Below are positions 6,869-9,622 of a DNA stretch of 9,622 nucleotides, piece after piece. Origin of the DNA: Deltaproteobacteria bacterium (lineage in GTDB: Bacteria; Myxococcota; Polyangia; Haliangiales; Haliangiaceae). The stretch spans positions 1-9,622 of the forward strand of contig JAGSPR010000264.1 of NCBI GenBank assembly GCA_018262455.1. Direction: 5' to 3'. The translations under genes were made by a program, and so were the position numbers. The stretch's first letter is position 1; each line of letters opens with the position of its first letter. The notes beneath the pieces are model-generated. The model did not search any database. It saw only the letters and a list, made by a program, of their open reading frames with translations, and was not told the DNA's origin.

Positions 6869-9622
6869 GCACCCAGAGGTGCTCGAGCGGGTACCCGCTG
6901 GCAGGAGTGCAGACGACGCCCTCGCCGCCCTGGGTGTCGGGGTGGACGAACCAGCAGCTCTGGGGATGGAACAACGGCAGCACGATCGCGTGCTCTGCGA
7001 GGACCGCCTCGACCGCACGATAGATGGCCTGGCGGGCTGAGGGATCGGGCTCACGCCGGGCTCGTTCGAGCAGCTCGTCGACCTCGGGGGTCCCCGAGAA
7101 TCGGCCGTAGTCGCCCTTCCCCGAGTGGATGGCCGTGAACAGAAAGCCGTCCGCACTCGGGTAGTTTGCGTACCAGCGCGCGATCAGCACGTCGGCTTCC
7201 TCGCCGGTCGCGTCGCCGTCGAGCAGGTCCGAGACCACGGTGGGCGCGAAGCCGTGGGCGGAGAACGAGTCGAGGATCTCCGTCACGAGCGCCCCGTACA
7301 GTTCACGCACCGCTGTCCCGACGAGCACCCGGATGGGGATCCGGTCGCCCAGCTCGATGCCACCCGGTCGCGGCTTCGACGGTTGTGATGGCTCGTAGTC
7401 GAGGAAGGCCGGGGGCAGATAGGTGCTGGCCACCGAACCGCTGCTGCCGACATGGCGGAGGACGGCTCCGGCCACGTCCACCGCGGCGAACAGACGCTGG
7501 CGCACGGCGGGGTCGTTCATGGGTGCCCGGCCGACGTGGGGGTAGATCGCGTAGGTGCCGAGCGAAGGGACGATCGAGCACGATGCGCCGAATCGGGGCG
7601 TCGCGCGAAGCCGCTCGGCATCGGACACGAGCAGCTCGGTGACGAGGGACGCTCGCCCTTGCTCGAAGCGCGTGGCGGCCTCGTGCGGCGCCACCCCGAA
7701 CTCGCAGACGACCATGTCCGCGCGGGGATACCCGGTTCGCCAGTAGCCGGGGTGGGCTTCGAGCTCGAGGCGCGTGCCCGGCTCGATGCGGGCGACGCGG
7801 AACGGTCCGGTGCCCACGGGGACGGCTCGCGCGTTGCCGGTCACCTGCGTGCCCTCCGGGAGGATGGCGGTATCGGTCTGGCTGAGGATGGCCGCGAAGG
7901 TGGCCATCGGCTCCTCCAGGTGCACGACGAACTCGAGGGGTGACAGGATCTCGAAGCCTTCGAGGGTCGAGGCTTCACCGCGTGCGAGCGCGCGTGCGCC
8001 GCGGATCGGAAACAGCGTCTGCCCAGCCCAGCCTGGCTGGGTCGAGAGCCGCTCCCAGCTCGCGCGCACGTCGCGCGCGCTCAGCCGGCGGCCGTCGTGA
8101 AACAGCACGTTCTCCTGCAAGAAGAAACGGTAGCGACGGCCGCCATCTTCCATCCTGAAGTCCCGCGCCAGGTGCGGTCCAATTCCTCCGCCCTCGGTCT
8201 CGCACACGAGGGTCTCGAGCACGTGACCGAGGATGAAGTGCTGCCAGTCATGGACGAGGTACGCGGGGTCGAGCGCCGACAAGCTGCCGCGAAACGGGAT
8301 GTGCAGGACACCGCCGCGATCCCGCCGCGTCGGAAGCTGCGACCCCCTTGGCAGCTTGGCGAGCTCGGCGAAGTTCACGTAGGGCGCCTCGGAACGCAGC
8401 TTCACGCCGGACAGATTGCTGGCCACGACGCGGTGGTCCATGTCGTGGAACAGCGGCAGCACCGCGCTGGTCTGTAGCAGGCGCTCTTCGGCCCGGTGAT
8501 AGAGCTTCTCGCGCAGCGGCGTGTGCGGTGTGATCCGGCCCTCTTCGCACAGCCGATCGACCTCCGCGTCACCGAAGAAGTTGCGGTACTGGCCGGCGCG
8601 AGAGTGGAAGCGAGAGTGGGTGAAGTCGTCGGGATCGCCGTAGTCCGCCGAGTAGTTGACGATGAGGAGATCCACCGACCCGTTCGTGACGGCGGCTTCG
8701 TAGGTCGGGAGGTCGAAGGTGACGATGCGGACCTCCACGCCCACGTCGCGCCATTCACCGAACAGGGCCTCGAGAAAGCGCGCGTGCTTGCGCGCGAAGC
8801 TGGTGGTCACCGCGGCCCGGAGCACGGGCGGACGCACCTGTCCGAGCTGATCGAGCGCTTCCTCGCGGGTGAGGGTCGTGCGGCGGCGCCCAGCGTCGTG
8901 GGCGAGGACGCCGGGTGGGATCACTCCGACCGCCGGCAACGCGAAGCGGGCGAGCGACCGCCATACGATCTCGTGGGTGTGGACGGACTGCGAGAGCACC
9001 GCCCGGAGTCGTTCGTCGCTGCACGGGCCAGAGCGGCTGTTGAACACGACGAACGCGGTGGAACGCCTGCCGGTCTCGAGGACCTTGAACCCCTTCCGGG
9101 CGCGCAGGAGCTGCTCGAGCTCGGCGGGAGGGAGGTCGCCGGTGAGGTCGAACTTCCCCGCGCGCATCCCGCTGGCGATCTGCTCGATGGGGACGTCGGT
9201 CTCGAGCACCACCGCATCCACGCGAGGCCCACCGGTCCGGTACCCGTCGAACCGGAGCAGCCGCCGGTCCTTGCCCGCGACCACGAGCTGGAACGGACCC
9301 GTGCCGACCACCCCCTGTTCGCCGCCCGGACGCACGCTCAACCGCGCGATCGCGGTGCCGACATCGGTGAGCATCACGGGGAAGATCGGCAGGGGTGACA
9401 GGAGCTCGACCCTCACCGACCGAGGGGACGTCGCGGTGATGGAGCGCACGTGCCGCAGCGCGGTGGCCGGCCTCACTTCGGTGCGCGCGAGCTCGAACGA
9501 GTCCACGACCGCCTGCGCGTCGAGGGGGTGGCCATCGTGGAAGACGACGTCGTCCCTCAAGGTGAAGGTGAAGATCTTGCCGCCTTCGAGCGAGTCCCAG
9601 TGGGTGGCCAGGTTCGGCGAAG
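6861..9622 (-). CDS. Tandem family-5 (OppA/DppA-like) extracellular solute-binding protein, N-terminus off the window
   Basis: The frame is open to the right edge: codons before the TTG at 9560 read S-P-N-L-A-T-H-W-D-S-L-E, the usual SBP family-5 text just before the conserved L-R-D-D-V-x-F-H-D-G, so the true start is outside. About 919 codons are visible. They hold two complete or near-complete SBP_bac_5 domains: domain 1 at about 9622-8311 and domain 2 at about 8310-6861. Both carry F-H-D-G (9531-9542 and 8091-8102), V-G-T-G-P-F (GTGPF at 9291-9305 and 7800-7814), an A-x-Y/N-Y aspartate-rich strand followed by a G-x-Y-x-x-F stretch, and a closing L-P-L-F-H. Domain 2 begins with V-L-H-I-P-F-R-G-S and L-D-P-A-Y, the normal first strand of the family. 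Such proteins normally bind peptides or related solutes outside the membrane for an ABC transporter. The visible part shows no signal peptide, transmembrane helix, permease or ATPase. In Myxococcota similar domains are, as I recall, fused to an N-terminal Ser/Thr kinase, which cannot be tested here. Confidence 0.9.
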   Translation of the reverse strand, partial: SPNLATHWDSLEGGKIFTFTLRDDVVFHDGHPLDAQAVVDSFELARTEVRPATALRHVRSITATSPRSVRVELLSPLPIFPVMLTDVGTAIARLSVRPGGEQGVVGTGPFQLVVAGKDRRLLRFDGYRTGGPRVDAVVLETDVPIEQIASGMRAGKFDLTGDLPPAELEQLLRARKGFKVLETGRRSTAFVVFNSRSGPCSDERLRAVLSQSVHTHEIVWRSLARFALPAVGVIPPGVLAHDAGRRRTTLTREEALDQLGQVRPPVLRAAVTTSFARKHARFLEALFGEWRDVGVEVRIVTFDLPTYEAAVTNGSVDLLIVNYSADYGDPDDFTHSRFHSRAGQYRNFFGDAEVDRLCEEGRITPHTPLREKLYHRAEERLLQTSAVLPLFHDMDHRVVASNLSGVKLRSEAPYVNFAELAKLPRGSQLPTRRDRGGVLHIPFRGSLSALDPAYLVHDWQHFILGHVLETLVCETEGGGIGPHLARDFRMEDGGRRYRFFLQENVLFHDGRRLSARDVRASWERLSTQPGWAGQTLFPIRGARALARGEASTLEGFEILSPLEFVVHLEEPMATFAAILSQTDTAILPEGTQVTGNARAVPVGTGPFRVARIEPGTRLELEAHPGYWRTGYPRADMVVCEFGVAPHEAATRFEQGRASLVTELLVSDAERLRATPRFGASCSIVPSLGTYAIYPHVGRAPMNDPAVRQRLFAAVDVAGAVLRHVGSSGSVASTYLPPAFLDYEPSQPSKPRPGGIELGDRIPIRVLVGTAVRELYGALVTEILDSFSAHGFAPTVVSDLLDGDATGEEADVLIARWYANYPSADGFLFTAIHSGKGDYGRFSGTPEVDELLERARREPDPSARQAIYRAVEAVLAEHAIVLPLFHPQSCWFVHPDTQGGEGVVCTPASGYPLEHLWVRS

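Noticed and set aside
9558..9560. TTG at 9560 as the start of the solute-binding protein
   Set aside because: The codons upstream to the window edge continue the conserved family-5 text (P-N-L-A-T-x-W), so this is an internal Leu codon and the gene begins outside the window.

Overview
The window is GC-rich DNA with strong G/C third-position bias. It has compact gene spacing, several lipobox-bearing secreted proteins and a very large tandem solute-binding protein. This suggests a Myxococcota (deltaproteobacterial, perhaps Kofleriaceae/Haliangium-like) chromosome. The lineage is an inference from style and gene content, not from a marker phylogeny. No tRNA, rRNA, CRISPR array, insertion sequence or phage gene was found.

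Layout. (1) 1-1223, minus strand: a two-gene unit made of a small lipoprotein gene with one internal frameshift (767-1223) and, 17 nt downstream, a single-pass membrane protein of unknown function that runs off the left edge (1-749). (2) 1224-1555: a 332-bp divergent intergenic region carrying a ribosome binding site for each flanking gene and a possible minus-strand -10 box. (3) 1556-2716, plus strand: a lipoprotein with an HExxH zinc-protease signature. (4) 2749-4713, plus strand: thrS, a complete threonyl-tRNA synthetase. (5) 4756-6105, minus strand: a lipoprotein-like GH5 glycosidase resembling endoglycoceramidases, convergent with thrS. (6) 6170-6844, plus strand: a DsbA/HCCA-type thioredoxin-fold protein with a single active-site cysteine, divergent from the GH5 gene. 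(7) 6861-9622, minus strand: a protein with two consecutive family-5 (OppA/DppA-like) solute-binding domains, open at the right edge and therefore missing its N-terminus.

How the genes fit together. Apart from thrS (housekeeping), the content is mostly envelope and exported functions: two small-headed lipoproteins sharing a G-K-x-D motif, a putative secreted protease, a glycosidase, a redox-fold protein and a peptide-binding-like protein. This would suit a predatory or scavenging soil or marine bacterium, but nothing in the sequence proves a shared pathway. The genes sit in alternating orientations with gaps of only 16-64 bp. Inverted repeats lie in the convergent gaps, and two genes (thrS and the DsbA-like gene) lack a Shine-Dalgarno but have TATnnT boxes just before their ATG, suggesting leaderless transcription.

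No clearly new multi-gene system is visible. The items most worth following up are the tandem-SBP protein cut by the right edge, the frameshifted lipoprotein, and the shared G-K-x-D lipoprotein motif.
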